A stretch of DNA of 64,000 nucleotides, from the NCBI RefSeq assembly GCF_001509475.1, contig NZ_LLZG01000142.1:30436-94435 (forward strand), read 5' to 3'. The notes below the pieces were generated by a model. It was not told the DNA's origin. It did not search any database and saw only the letters and a list, made by a program, of their open reading frames with translations. Position numbers and translations under genes: made by a program. Positions 19,067 through 26,512 of this stretch are shown here, piece after piece. This DNA comes from Streptomyces regalis. Its GTDB lineage: Bacteria; Actinomycetota; Actinomycetes; Streptomycetales; Streptomycetaceae. Every line of letters begins with the position of its first letter. The stretch's first letter is position 1.

Positions 19067-19262
19067 GGGTTGCACCTCCGGAAAGCAGAAAGCACGGCGT
19101 GCTTGATCACCGCGCTCGAACAAATGTACGGAGGCGAGCAAAACCCATGCAGTTACCGCGAGATGAACAGCTGACGACGACTCAGCAGACCGCCAGTCCT
19201 TTCAACTCAACCCATTTCTGGGAGAGTTGCCGTCGGTTGCGGCCTGCCGAGTCGTCGCGGCC

Positions 19263-21599
19263 CTAGCCGCCCAGGATGATCCGCAGGTCGGCCGCGTTCG
19301 CCTCGGTGACCTTCCAGAGTTCCTGCTGGCGGCCGTGCACGTCGGCGACGGTCGCCCCGTGGTCGGCGAGCAGGTCCCTGGCGCGCTCGACGAGCCGGGC
19401 AGCGAGGTGGCGGTCGTGCACGGAGACGCCCCACTCGGGCCGCTCGATGTCGTTCAGGAAGTACGCCATCTTCGGGTGCGAGATGAGGCTGATGATGGGC
19501 GTGCCGACGCCGAACGGGATCATTCCGGCGTGGCCGCGCATGCCGATCACCAGCTTGGTACGGGCGTACAGGTCGCGGATGCCGTCGTTGTCGAAGTCGT
19601 ACATCGGGATGACAGGCATCGAGATGCCGTGCTCGCGACGCAGGTCGAAGGCGATCTTCTCGTCGTCGAGCGAGTGCGCCACGCACCGCACCTCGCCGAG
19701 CTCACCGAGATCCCGGACCGCCTGGGCCATCTGCGCCAGGAAGTAGGCGTAGTCGTGGCCGAAGCGCAGGCCGGCCCGGTCGTAGGCGGCGTTGATCAGG
19801 ATGGTGTCGTCGCGCTGTACCGGGTCCTGCCAGCCCGCCACCAGCTGCCGCATGACCGTGGTGGGGCACGGCTGGAAGCGGACCTTGTCGTGCAGGTGGG
19901 CCGGGAGCATGGCGCGCACCTTCTCGATCGAGCCGTGGTTGCGCAGCCCGAAGAAGGCGGCGCGCTCGACGAGTTGGCGGAGGCTGGAGCGGAAACGCTC
20001 GGCGCGGTAGGACTGTCCGTCGAAGGCGTTGAAGCCGACGGCGTAGACCGCGATCGGCACGTCGATGCGGTTCAGAGTTGCGTCGGGGACGTTCCACTGC
20101 CAGGCGCTGTTGCCGTTGGGCATGGTGTCCGGGATGAACAGGCCGCCGCCGCCGATGACCAGGCCACGGCGGGCGTTCACGCGCTCCAGGGCCGCCTCGT
20201 CGAACAGGCGGTGGGCATGCACGGAGTGCCAGCGGCGGGAGCTGATGTCGGAGCCGAAGGCGAGCCGGACGCTCTCCGGCAGCAGCTTGTCGCCCGCGTT
20301 GCCCTGCCGGTCCATGTAGAAGGCGACGTGGGCGAGTTGGTCCTCGGCGCTGCCCTGCTCCTGGGCGGGCACGGCGGACGCGCGCTGCGCCCACAGGCGG
20401 CTTGAGCGGTGGGTGGGGTCGACGGAGAGGCCGGCCGTGGCGTGCCGCAGCGCCTCGGCGTTGTCGCCGTGCACCCAGGCGATCTGGGCGAGGCGGGCAT
20501 AGGCCGTGGCGGCCCGGTTGGGGGCGGCGGTGGCCAGCAGCAACTGGGCCCTGGCCTCGTCGTAGCGGGAGACGCTCATCAGGGCGTGGCCGAGCACCTC
20601 GTGCGGCCAGGCCTCGTCGAGCGGGATCCTGACGGTGCCGCCGCTCAGGATGTCGACGGCGTCCTGGTAGTCACCGGCGCCGATGTGCGCGGCGGCGACC
20701 TTGCGGGCGGCCTCGACGTCCCCGGTGCGCTGCACGTGCGGGGTGCCGAAGTGGACGATCAGGTCGTGGTGCAGCCCGCCGGAGGAGGCCAGGTAGGCGG
20801 CCTGGAAGTCGGCGTCGGAGAGCTCGAACTCGCGCCAGCGCTCCTCGGCCTGGCCGTATCCGGCCTCGCCGCCCTGCCACGGCTTGTGGCGGCCGGTGAA
20901 GTGCAGGATCGCCGTGTCCTCGGGTACCGGCAGATCGCCGGACAGCCGCCGCTTGACGAAGTTGTAGCGCGCGTCGAGGTGGACGAAGTCGCCGTCCAGG
21001 ACAGCGTTGAGAATGCCCTGGTCGTGCTTGTCGAGTTCGTAGTCGCCGCTGCGTCCGCAGGCGTCGAGCCTGGCGCAGAACGCGTCCGACAGGTACTCGC
21101 GCTGGATGACCAGCAGGCCCGAGTTGAGCTTGTGCTGCCCGTAGAAGAACTGGGGCACGGCCGCGAGGCCCTCGCGCAGCTTCAGCAGCTCGCTCAGGTC
21201 GCCGAGGACGACCATGTCGGTGTCGAGCGTGATGATGGTGTCGTACTCGCGGATCCGGAAGACGTCGAGGATGAAGTACGCCTTGCGGACGAGGTAGTTG
21301 TCCTGGTCGCCCTTCTTGTACGAGTCGTAGTGCTCGTCGTTCACACGGCGCAGCACGATGCGCGGGTGCAGGGCGCGGATGCGGGCGATGGAGGCGGGGC
21401 GCAGGTCGTCGTACAGGACGACGAAGTCCTCACACACGCCCGGGTTGGACAGGGCGAGGCTGCGCAGCAGGGTGAGGAAGCCGGGCAGGTAGTTCTCGTC
21501 GACATAGCTCGCGAAGGCCATGCGGCGCTTGCCGGTGAGATCGTGCGCGGACGGCACCGGTGCCTGGCCGGTGGTCCGGGGCAGGGAGGTCATGGTCAT
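19263..21599 (-). CDS. GT8 glycosyltransferase - TPR - polysaccharide pyruvyltransferase fusion
   Basis: A 778-residue multidomain cytosolic protein. Residues ~25-260 form a GT8-type domain (RMAFASYVDENYLPGFLTLL start, DxD metal motif in TLDTDMVVLGDL, and HKPW near the end). Residues ~280-400 are helical, TPR-like. From ~420 to the end is a polysaccharide pyruvyl transferase domain: GNAGDKLLPESVRLAFG, VIGGGGLFIPDTM, VIGMRGHAGMIPFGVG. The last enzyme class ketalises sugars with PEP-derived pyruvate, a common anionic decoration of actinobacterial wall polymers. ATG 21599 overlaps the GT29 gene stop (ATGA). The fusion would couple sugar addition with pyruvylation. Confidence 0.85.
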   Translation of the reverse strand: MTMTSLPRTTGQAPVPSAHDLTGKRRMAFASYVDENYLPGFLTLLRSLALSNPGVCEDFVVLYDDLRPASIARIRALHPRIVLRRVNDEHYDSYKKGDQDNYLVRKAYFILDVFRIREYDTIITLDTDMVVLGDLSELLKLREGLAAVPQFFYGQHKLNSGLLVIQREYLSDAFCARLDACGRSGDYELDKHDQGILNAVLDGDFVHLDARYNFVKRRLSGDLPVPEDTAILHFTGRHKPWQGGEAGYGQAEERWREFELSDADFQAAYLASSGGLHHDLIVHFGTPHVQRTGDVEAARKVAAAHIGAGDYQDAVDILSGGTVRIPLDEAWPHEVLGHALMSVSRYDEARAQLLLATAAPNRAATAYARLAQIAWVHGDNAEALRHATAGLSVDPTHRSSRLWAQRASAVPAQEQGSAEDQLAHVAFYMDRQGNAGDKLLPESVRLAFGSDISSRRWHSVHAHRLFDEAALERVNARRGLVIGGGGLFIPDTMPNGNSAWQWNVPDATLNRIDVPIAVYAVGFNAFDGQSYRAERFRSSLRQLVERAAFFGLRNHGSIEKVRAMLPAHLHDKVRFQPCPTTVMRQLVAGWQDPVQRDDTILINAAYDRAGLRFGHDYAYFLAQMAQAVRDLGELGEVRCVAHSLDDEKIAFDLRREHGISMPVIPMYDFDNDGIRDLYARTKLVIGMRGHAGMIPFGVGTPIISLISHPKMAYFLNDIERPEWGVSVHDRHLAARLVERARDLLADHGATVADVHGRQQELWKVTEANAADLRIILGG

Positions 21600-23059
21600 C
21601 GCAGGGATATCCTCATGTCGGTCACGCGCTGGGCCCGCTGCATGACCCATTCCTTCTCGCTGGTGTATTCGTGGACGGACGTGATGGCCAGCTTCATCGC
21701 TTCCTGGACGCGGTAGGCGCCGCTCTCGTAGAAGTCGAAGCCGATCAGGTCGAGGGTCGGGCTGACGTCCAGGAAGTCCAGCAGCCACAGCATGTTGAAG
21801 CCGGTGGTCGGAATCCCCGACCAGGCGTCGGTGCCGAGCCTGCCGATGTTGCGCACGGGCCAGCGCAGCGACTCGTCGCCGAGGTGGGTCTGCGCGCCGG
21901 GCACCAGGCGGTTGCGCAGCGACCACTTCCAGTCGCCGGAGATGCCGCCGAAGACGAGCCGTGTGGTGACCTGCTTGTCCCAGTTGAACCCGTGCTTGTG
22001 GATGGTGGCGTGGATGTCGGTGCGGGTGCCTGTGTGCTTCGGGTCGATCTTGTACGAGTTGAAGCGCACGACGAGGTCGTACGCGTCGATCTCGGCGCCC
22101 ATCGCACTGCTGCCCACGCGGCCGGAGTTGGCGATCAGGCAGATGGACTTGCCGGCGATCTGGTTGCGGAACTCGCCCAGGCTGATCCACCGCACGCCGC
22201 CGATGGTCGGGTCGGCGACCGGGCCGCGCATCCGGTTGCGGCGCTGCTCGGCGTAGAGCGCGAGGGCCTCGGTGAGCGCGGGGAGTTCGACGCCCGGGAC
22301 GGCGGTGCGCAGGTCGAGGTACTGGCTGAGCAGCTCCTGCCGGTCGGCGGCCGGGGCGTCCTCCTCGGCCAGCCGAAGGAGCGCTCCCACGAGCCGCGGC
22401 TCGGCCTGAGTCCAGTCACCGATCGCGTGCGCGGCCAGGCCCTCGGCCCATACCTCGGCGGCAAGGCCGCGGGCGAAGTCCGTGGCACGCGGACACTGAC
22501 GCCGCAGCAGGGCGAGCAGTTCCCGCTCCGTCTCGCTCGCCGTGCGCAGCCCGGCGATGCGGGGGCGGACTCCGAAGCCGTCGTCGTCGGTGAGGGCGAG
22601 GTAGCGCTCGTACGCCTCCACTGCCCCGTCCTCGTCGCCGAGGGTCTCCAGGAGACGGGCGCGCAGCCGCCAGCCGGCGCGGGAGTTCTTGCGCTGGGCC
22701 AGCACGGTGTCGCTGATGACGAGGGCGAGGTTCAACTCGTCGTCGTAGCCGCACTCCAGCGCCTTGTTGGCGACGGCGAGCAGCGCGTCGAGCAGCTCGT
22801 TCGAGACCCCTGAGGCGGGCGTCGCCGCGCCCTTGACCGCCCGCTTGAGCAGGGCACCGGCGCCGGCAGCGGCCGGTGCGGGGGCGGCGGGCCGGTCCGT
22901 GCTGCACACGACGAGCAGCTTGCGCAGCTGTTCGGCGAGTTCGGTGCGACGGCGGTCGAGGCTGCCGACGAGTTTGCCGCTGTGCACCGCACAGGCGCGC
23001 ACGCAGTCGTCCAGCTCCCCTCCACGCGCACGTGCCCGTCTGTTCTGGACCCGCGTCAT
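21596..23059 (-). CDS. GT29-like sialyltransferase with N-terminal helical/TPR region
   Basis: A 487-residue protein. The N-terminal ~270 residues are helical and TPR-like with a low-complexity Ala/Pro stretch near 65. The C-terminal ~200 residues contain what look like the sialylmotifs of GT29: L motif ICLIANSGRVGSSAMG then IDAYDLVVRFN and GTRTDIHATI; S motif IPTTGFNMLWLLDFLDV followed by LIGFDFYESG; and a VS-like HEYTSE (H-x4-E). GT29 is best known from animals and plants. ATG 23059 has AGGAG four bases before it; TTG 23083 is possible. It is coupled to the GT8-pyruvyltransferase gene, implying joint action on the same nonulosonate-containing glycan. Confidence 0.78.
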   Translation of the reverse strand: MTRVQNRRARARGGELDDCVRACAVHSGKLVGSLDRRRTELAEQLRKLLVVCSTDRPAAPAPAAAGAGALLKRAVKGAATPASGVSNELLDALLAVANKALECGYDDELNLALVISDTVLAQRKNSRAGWRLRARLLETLGDEDGAVEAYERYLALTDDDGFGVRPRIAGLRTASETERELLALLRRQCPRATDFARGLAAEVWAEGLAAHAIGDWTQAEPRLVGALLRLAEEDAPAADRQELLSQYLDLRTAVPGVELPALTEALALYAEQRRNRMRGPVADPTIGGVRWISLGEFRNQIAGKSICLIANSGRVGSSAMGAEIDAYDLVVRFNSYKIDPKHTGTRTDIHATIHKHGFNWDKQVTTRLVFGGISGDWKWSLRNRLVPGAQTHLGDESLRWPVRNIGRLGTDAWSGIPTTGFNMLWLLDFLDVSPTLDLIGFDFYESGAYRVQEAMKLAITSVHEYTSEKEWVMQRAQRVTDMRISLR

Positions 23060-23322
23060 GGCACTCCTGTCTTCTTTTGCCAAAGCAATGCCGAATTTGC
23101 GGCTTCATTCACCGCGATTACCGCGACGTGGGGGGATGTTGGGAAAACCTAGAAACCGAAAACGACGTCCAGGTGAACGCCTCGGGACCGGGCGGCGAAT
23201 GGTTTGACGGTCAACGAGGTCCTCTCTGCGATTCGGACTAGTGTGCTGACGCGCCCACAGGCATGTGATGACGCACCCACAGCAACAGCAGAACCGCAGG
23301 ACCACCCGTCGAGGGGATTTTC

Positions 23323-24444
23323 GTGACCAGCTTGACCGTCCGCCCGGCCCCCGAGACGACCGGGCGACCGGAGCCTGCACGGCCACCCCGTCAGACCCGG
23401 TTGCGGGCCCTGGACGGACTGCGGCTGATCGCCGCGCTGATGGTGGCGGCGTACCACTACGGCGGCCGCGGCGGTGACGTCACCCAGGCGTGGGGCGGCT
23501 CGCCCAAGGAGCAGTTCCCGACGCTGCACACGTACTTCGCCTACGGTCCCCTCGGCGTCCACATCTTCTTCGTCATCAGCGGGTTCGTGATCTGCATGAG
23601 CGGCTGGGGCCGGCCCCTGCGGTCGTTCTTCGCCTCCCGCGCCTCCCGGCTGCTGCCCGCCTACTGGGTGGCGGTCATCCTGGTGACGGCGGTGTTCGCC
23701 CTGCCGATGGTCGCCTACAAGGCGGTGTCGCCGAGCGACGCGCTGGTGAACATGACGCTGCTCCAGTACCCCCTGGGCGTGGACCGGGTGCTGGGAGTGT
23801 GCTGGACGCTGTGGGTGGAGATCAGGTTCTACGCGCTCTTCGCGCTGTGCGTCGTGCTGCCCGGGGTGAACCGGCGGCGCGTGATCCTCTTCTGTGCGGT
23901 CTGGACGCTGGCTGCGGCGATGGCGCAGAGCGCGCAGGAGCCGCTGCTGGACGTCGTGCTGATGCCCGAGTACGCCCCGTTCTTCATCGGCGGCATCGGC
24001 CTCTACCTCGTCCACCGCGACCGGCGGGACGCCTACGCCTGGGCCATCGTGGCGGTGAGCTTCCTGGTCGGGCAGCACTACGCGGTCCAGAGCCTGTGGA
24101 ACGCCACCGACCCGAACGCCTTCGCCCACCGCACGTCCTTCGGCATCGTCCTGGTCGTCGCCTTCGGCTTCGTCGCGGTCGGCGCGATCGCGCTGGGCTG
24201 GCTGAACTGGGCCGACTGGCGCTGGCTGACGGTGGCGGGGGCGCTGACGTATCCGTTCTATCTGGTCCACGAGCACCTCGGCTGGGTGGTGATCCACGCC
24301 CTGCACCGCGACCTGGGCCTGGCGTCGGCGGCGACCTTCGCCCTGACGGTCGCGTCGATGCTGCTGCTGGCGTGGCTGCTGCACCGGTTCGTCGAGAAGC
24401 CGCTGACGCCGCGGCTGCGGGCGGTGCTGGCGAAGGCTCGCTAG
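23323..24444 (+). CDS. Acyltransferase 3 family membrane O-acyltransferase
   Basis: A 373-residue multi-pass membrane protein of the Acyl_transf_3 (OafA/NodX-like) family that O-acylates sugars. LRALDGLRLIAALMVAAYHY near residue 28 contains the conserved helix-1 His, and GPLGVHIFFVISGFVI near 75 the second hallmark. About ten membrane helices follow, ending in RFVEKPLTPRL. GTG 23323 is preceded by GAGGGGA. It likely acetylates a residue of the wall polymer built by surrounding genes. Its TAG stop lies inside the terminal repeat of the 24441-24720 element. Confidence 0.88.
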   Translation: MTSLTVRPAPETTGRPEPARPPRQTRLRALDGLRLIAALMVAAYHYGGRGGDVTQAWGGSPKEQFPTLHTYFAYGPLGVHIFFVISGFVICMSGWGRPLRSFFASRASRLLPAYWVAVILVTAVFALPMVAYKAVSPSDALVNMTLLQYPLGVDRVLGVCWTLWVEIRFYALFALCVVLPGVNRRRVILFCAVWTLAAAMAQSAQEPLLDVVLMPEYAPFFIGGIGLYLVHRDRRDAYAWAIVAVSFLVGQHYAVQSLWNATDPNAFAHRTSFGIVLVVAFGFVAVGAIALGWLNWADWRWLTVAGALTYPFYLVHEHLGWVVIHALHRDLGLASAATFALTVASMLLLAWLLHRFVEKPLTPRLRAVLAKAR

Positions 24445-24720
24445 GGCCTGTCTGACAATTCCCGTCGTCCGCCCGGAGGGCGGGCCGCGGCGTCATGGGG
24501 GTCCCCCCGCGCGAGGTTGTTCGAGCGTGGGGGAGCGTGCGATCGCAAGGCGCCGGAGTCGCCCTCGATGGGGGTGCCCCCGCGCGAGCCGAGCGAAGCC
24601 GGTTCGCGCGTGGGGGAGGAGCCACGTGGGCGGTTCGGCAACGCGGCTGGGGGTCCCCCCCTCTGGGGGAGTGCGTGCCAGACGCCGCGGGGCAGGCGGG
24701 AATTGTCAGACAGGCCCTAG
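24441..24720. mobile_element. 280-bp non-coding element with 24-bp perfect terminal inverted repeats (MITE-like)
   Basis: The two ends, 24441-24464 and 24697-24720, are perfect inverted complements over 24 bases, beginning CTAGGGCCTGTCTGACAATT. No gene lies inside; open frames there are artefacts of repeats. The interior is made of nested GGGGG..CCCCC palindromes. The acyltransferase stop TAG (24442-24444) is provided by the left terminal repeat, and a CTAG occurs at both ends, which may be the target or its duplication. A miniature inverted-repeat element mobilised by a transposase elsewhere is the simplest reading. Confidence 0.65.
24496..24671. repeat. Three nested GGGGG(T)nCCCCC ... GTGGGGGAG palindromic repeats
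   Basis: Within the 280-bp element three blocks (24496-24534, 24569-24618, 24648-24671) share the plan TGGGGGT-CCCCC, a short CGAGCGAAGCC-like core, then GTGGGGGAG. I recognise this as a very common Streptomyces interspersed palindrome that folds into a strong hairpin. Their clustering here suggests they define the element's interior. Confidence 0.6.
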
Positions 24721-24798
24721 GGCCAACAGGCTCTAGCTGTTCACGGGATGTTCAACCGGCCGTCGGTTCGGGCGGTGTCCGGGGAGCAGGCTCGTGTC

Positions 24799-25713
24799 AT
24801 GGCCAACGCACAAGCAACCGACAAACACCCCGGTGAGCTCGCGGACGTCCCGGGCTGGTTCCCGCCCCTGGACCAGGTGCTGTTCACCTGGTTCCTCGAC
24901 CGGCAGGAGCAGCAGGGAACAGGGGGCGACCTGCTGGAACTGGGCGCCTATATGGGCAAGAGCGCGATCCTCCTGGGCCACCATCTGCGGGGCGGCGAGA
25001 AGCTCACCGTGTGCGACCTGTTCGAGAGCGACGCCCCGGACGGGCCCAACCAGGCCGAGACCACCAAGTCGTACGCCTCCCTCACCCGGCAGGCCTTCGA
25101 GCGGAACTACCTCTCCTTCCACGACACTCTGCCGACGGTGATCCAGGCGCCCAGTTCCGTGATCGCCAAGGAGGTCGGCCCCGGCACCTGCCGCTTCGTC
25201 CACATCGACGCCTCGCACCTGTACGAGCACGTGTACGGCGACATCGGTGCGGCCCGGGAGATCCTGCTGCCCGAGGGCGTCGTGGTCCTCGACGACTTCC
25301 GCTCCGAGCACACGCCAGGTGTCTCGGTCGCCGCCTGGGAGGCCGTGCTCAACCGGGGTCTGCGCCCGATCTGTCTCAGTACACAGAAGCTGTACGGCAC
25401 CTGGGGCGACCCCGAGCCCGTCCAGGAGGAGCTGCTCACCATGCTCCGGCAGCACACGGACTGCGGGCTGAGCGTGCAGTGGGCCGCGGGACACCGCCTG
25501 GTCCGCACCCGGTCCAAGGGCATGCAGCCACCGCCCTTCCCGCGCTCGCGTCACTACGTGCCGCCGGCATCCGCTCCCCAGACTCCCCCGGCATCCCGCC
25601 CCCGGACCGCCCGCCCCGCCCGGCCCCGCTCCCACGCCCGCCGCCTCGCCGTCGATCTGCTGCCACCGGTCGTCACCCGCGCCATACGCAGGGCGCGCAC
25701 GAGCCGCGCTTGA
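24799..25713 (+). CDS. Class I SAM-methyltransferase (Methyltransf_24/TylF-like)
   Basis: A 304-residue soluble protein. DLLELGAYMGKSAILLGHH near residue 42 is the SAM motif I, FVHIDASHLYEHVYGDI near 135 and VVLDDFRSEHTPGVSVA near 160 match the metal/SAM-binding region of the Methyltransf_24 group. The last ~60 residues are Pro/Arg-rich and basic, probably disordered or membrane-contacting. Start is uncertain: ATG 24799 begins the conserved-looking part; ATG 24748, nearer the repeat element, would add 17 residues. It may be the last member of the glycan cluster; substrate not known. Confidence 0.75.
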   Translation: MANAQATDKHPGELADVPGWFPPLDQVLFTWFLDRQEQQGTGGDLLELGAYMGKSAILLGHHLRGGEKLTVCDLFESDAPDGPNQAETTKSYASLTRQAFERNYLSFHDTLPTVIQAPSSVIAKEVGPGTCRFVHIDASHLYEHVYGDIGAAREILLPEGVVVLDDFRSEHTPGVSVAAWEAVLNRGLRPICLSTQKLYGTWGDPEPVQEELLTMLRQHTDCGLSVQWAAGHRLVRTRSKGMQPPPFPRSRHYVPPASAPQTPPASRPRTARPARPRSHARRLAVDLLPPVVTRAIRRARTSRA

Positions 25714-25782
25714 GAGCCTGTGAACAAGCCCCGTCATCCGCCCGAAGGGCCGGGGCTGCGCCCGCCGCGATGGGGGGCACCG
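25714..25782. repeat. Partial relative of the 24441-24720 element end
   Basis: Immediately after the methyltransferase stop the DNA reads GAGCCTGTGAACAAGCCCCGTCATCCGCCCGAAGGG and on to a GATGGGGGGCACC. It follows the same order of blocks as the left end of the 280-bp element (GGCCTGTCTGACAATTCCCGTCGTCCGCCCGGAGGG, then CATGGGGGTCCCC). No matching right end is visible, so it may be a decayed or half copy. Confidence 0.4.
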
Positions 25783-25790
25783 GGCGGCCC

Positions 25791-26441
25791 TCACCCGATC
25801 CCGTATCGCGCCTCGATCCCCGCGATCACCAGGGCCAGGCCCTCCTCGAAGTGCCGGTCGTAGTCCTCGAAGATCTCCGCGCCGGCCCGGGCCGACAGGG
25901 GGAAGTCGGCCATGAGGCCGGCGCGTTCCTCGACGTCGTAGCCCGCGCGGCGCTCGTCCGGCATGGGCTGGACGCCCTGCTCCTCGGTGACGAAGCCGAG
26001 GGTGTACAGGTACGTCGTCGTCATCGCGCGGACCGCCTGGGCGAGGGTGAAACCGGCGGTCGTGAACAGGCGCAGGTTGTCCTCCATCTGCTCGGCGTGC
26101 TCGACGCCGGTGAAGCGTGAGCCGCTGAAGACCTTCGCTCCGTCGCGGTGGCCGAGCAGGGCCGTACGCAGTCCGCGGTTGGACTTGAGCAACCGCTCCT
26201 GCCAGGTGTCGCCGGGGTCGAGGGAGGTCCCGGCGACCATCCGGCGGTACATCTCCGTCGCCATCTCGTCGAGCAGCGCCTGCTTGTCCTTGAAGTGCCA
26301 GTACAGGGCCGGCGCCTTGACCTCCAGCTCCTTGGCGATGGCACGCAGGGACAGGCCGTCCAGACCGACCTCGTTCAGGAGCCTCAGGGCGGTGTCCGCG
26401 ACGCGTTTGCGGTCGAGGGGTGCTCGGCGTTCCGTATTCAC
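25791..26441 (-). CDS. TetR-family repressor with TetR_C-type ligand domain
   Basis: A 216-residue regulator. The N-terminal HTH spans about residues 10-55 (ADTALRLLNEVGLDGLSLRA then LEVKAPALYWHFKDKQALLD). The C-terminal part resembles the TetR_C domain of antibiotic-binding TetR proteins. It is divergent from a FAD monooxygenase, with two matching palindromes between them, the arrangement of an autorepressing drug-sensing switch. It probably binds both palindromes and releases when a planar aromatic ligand, perhaps the monooxygenase substrate, is present; this is inference from layout. Confidence 0.9.
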   Translation of the reverse strand: MNTERRAPLDRKRVADTALRLLNEVGLDGLSLRAIAKELEVKAPALYWHFKDKQALLDEMATEMYRRMVAGTSLDPGDTWQERLLKSNRGLRTALLGHRDGAKVFSGSRFTGVEHAEQMEDNLRLFTTAGFTLAQAVRAMTTTYLYTLGFVTEEQGVQPMPDERRAGYDVEERAGLMADFPLSARAGAEIFEDYDRHFEEGLALVIAGIEARYGIG

Positions 26442-26450
26442 GCTTGACAG

Positions 26451-26465
26451 CTTAACGACGTTAAG
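26451..26465. promoter_or_regulatory. TetR operator CTTAACGACGTTAAG (site 1)
   Basis: A 15-bp palindrome 9 bases upstream of the TetR gene start. It matches site 2 (26488-26502) at 14 of 15 positions, differing only at the central variable base region. It is placed to occlude the repressor gene's own promoter or ribosome site. Confidence 0.8.
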
Positions 26466-26487
26466 GGGACGCTTGCACCCGACGGTA

Positions 26488-26502
26488 CTTAACGGCGTTA
26501 AG
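26488..26502. promoter_or_regulatory. TetR operator CTTAACGGCGTTAAG (site 2)
   Basis: Second 15-bp palindrome, ending 10 bases before the monooxygenase ATG and thus overlapping its ribosome-site region (AAGGGGGA). Centre-to-centre distance to site 1 is 37 bp, about three and a half helical turns. One site in front of each divergent gene fits coordinated repression. Confidence 0.8.
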
Positions 26503-26512
26503 GGGGACTGGC

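Noticed and set aside
24495-24836. Small genes inside the 280-bp element
   Set aside because: Their peptides are translations of the GGGGG/CCCCC palindromes (repeated GVPPRE-type strings) and cross the terminal repeat.
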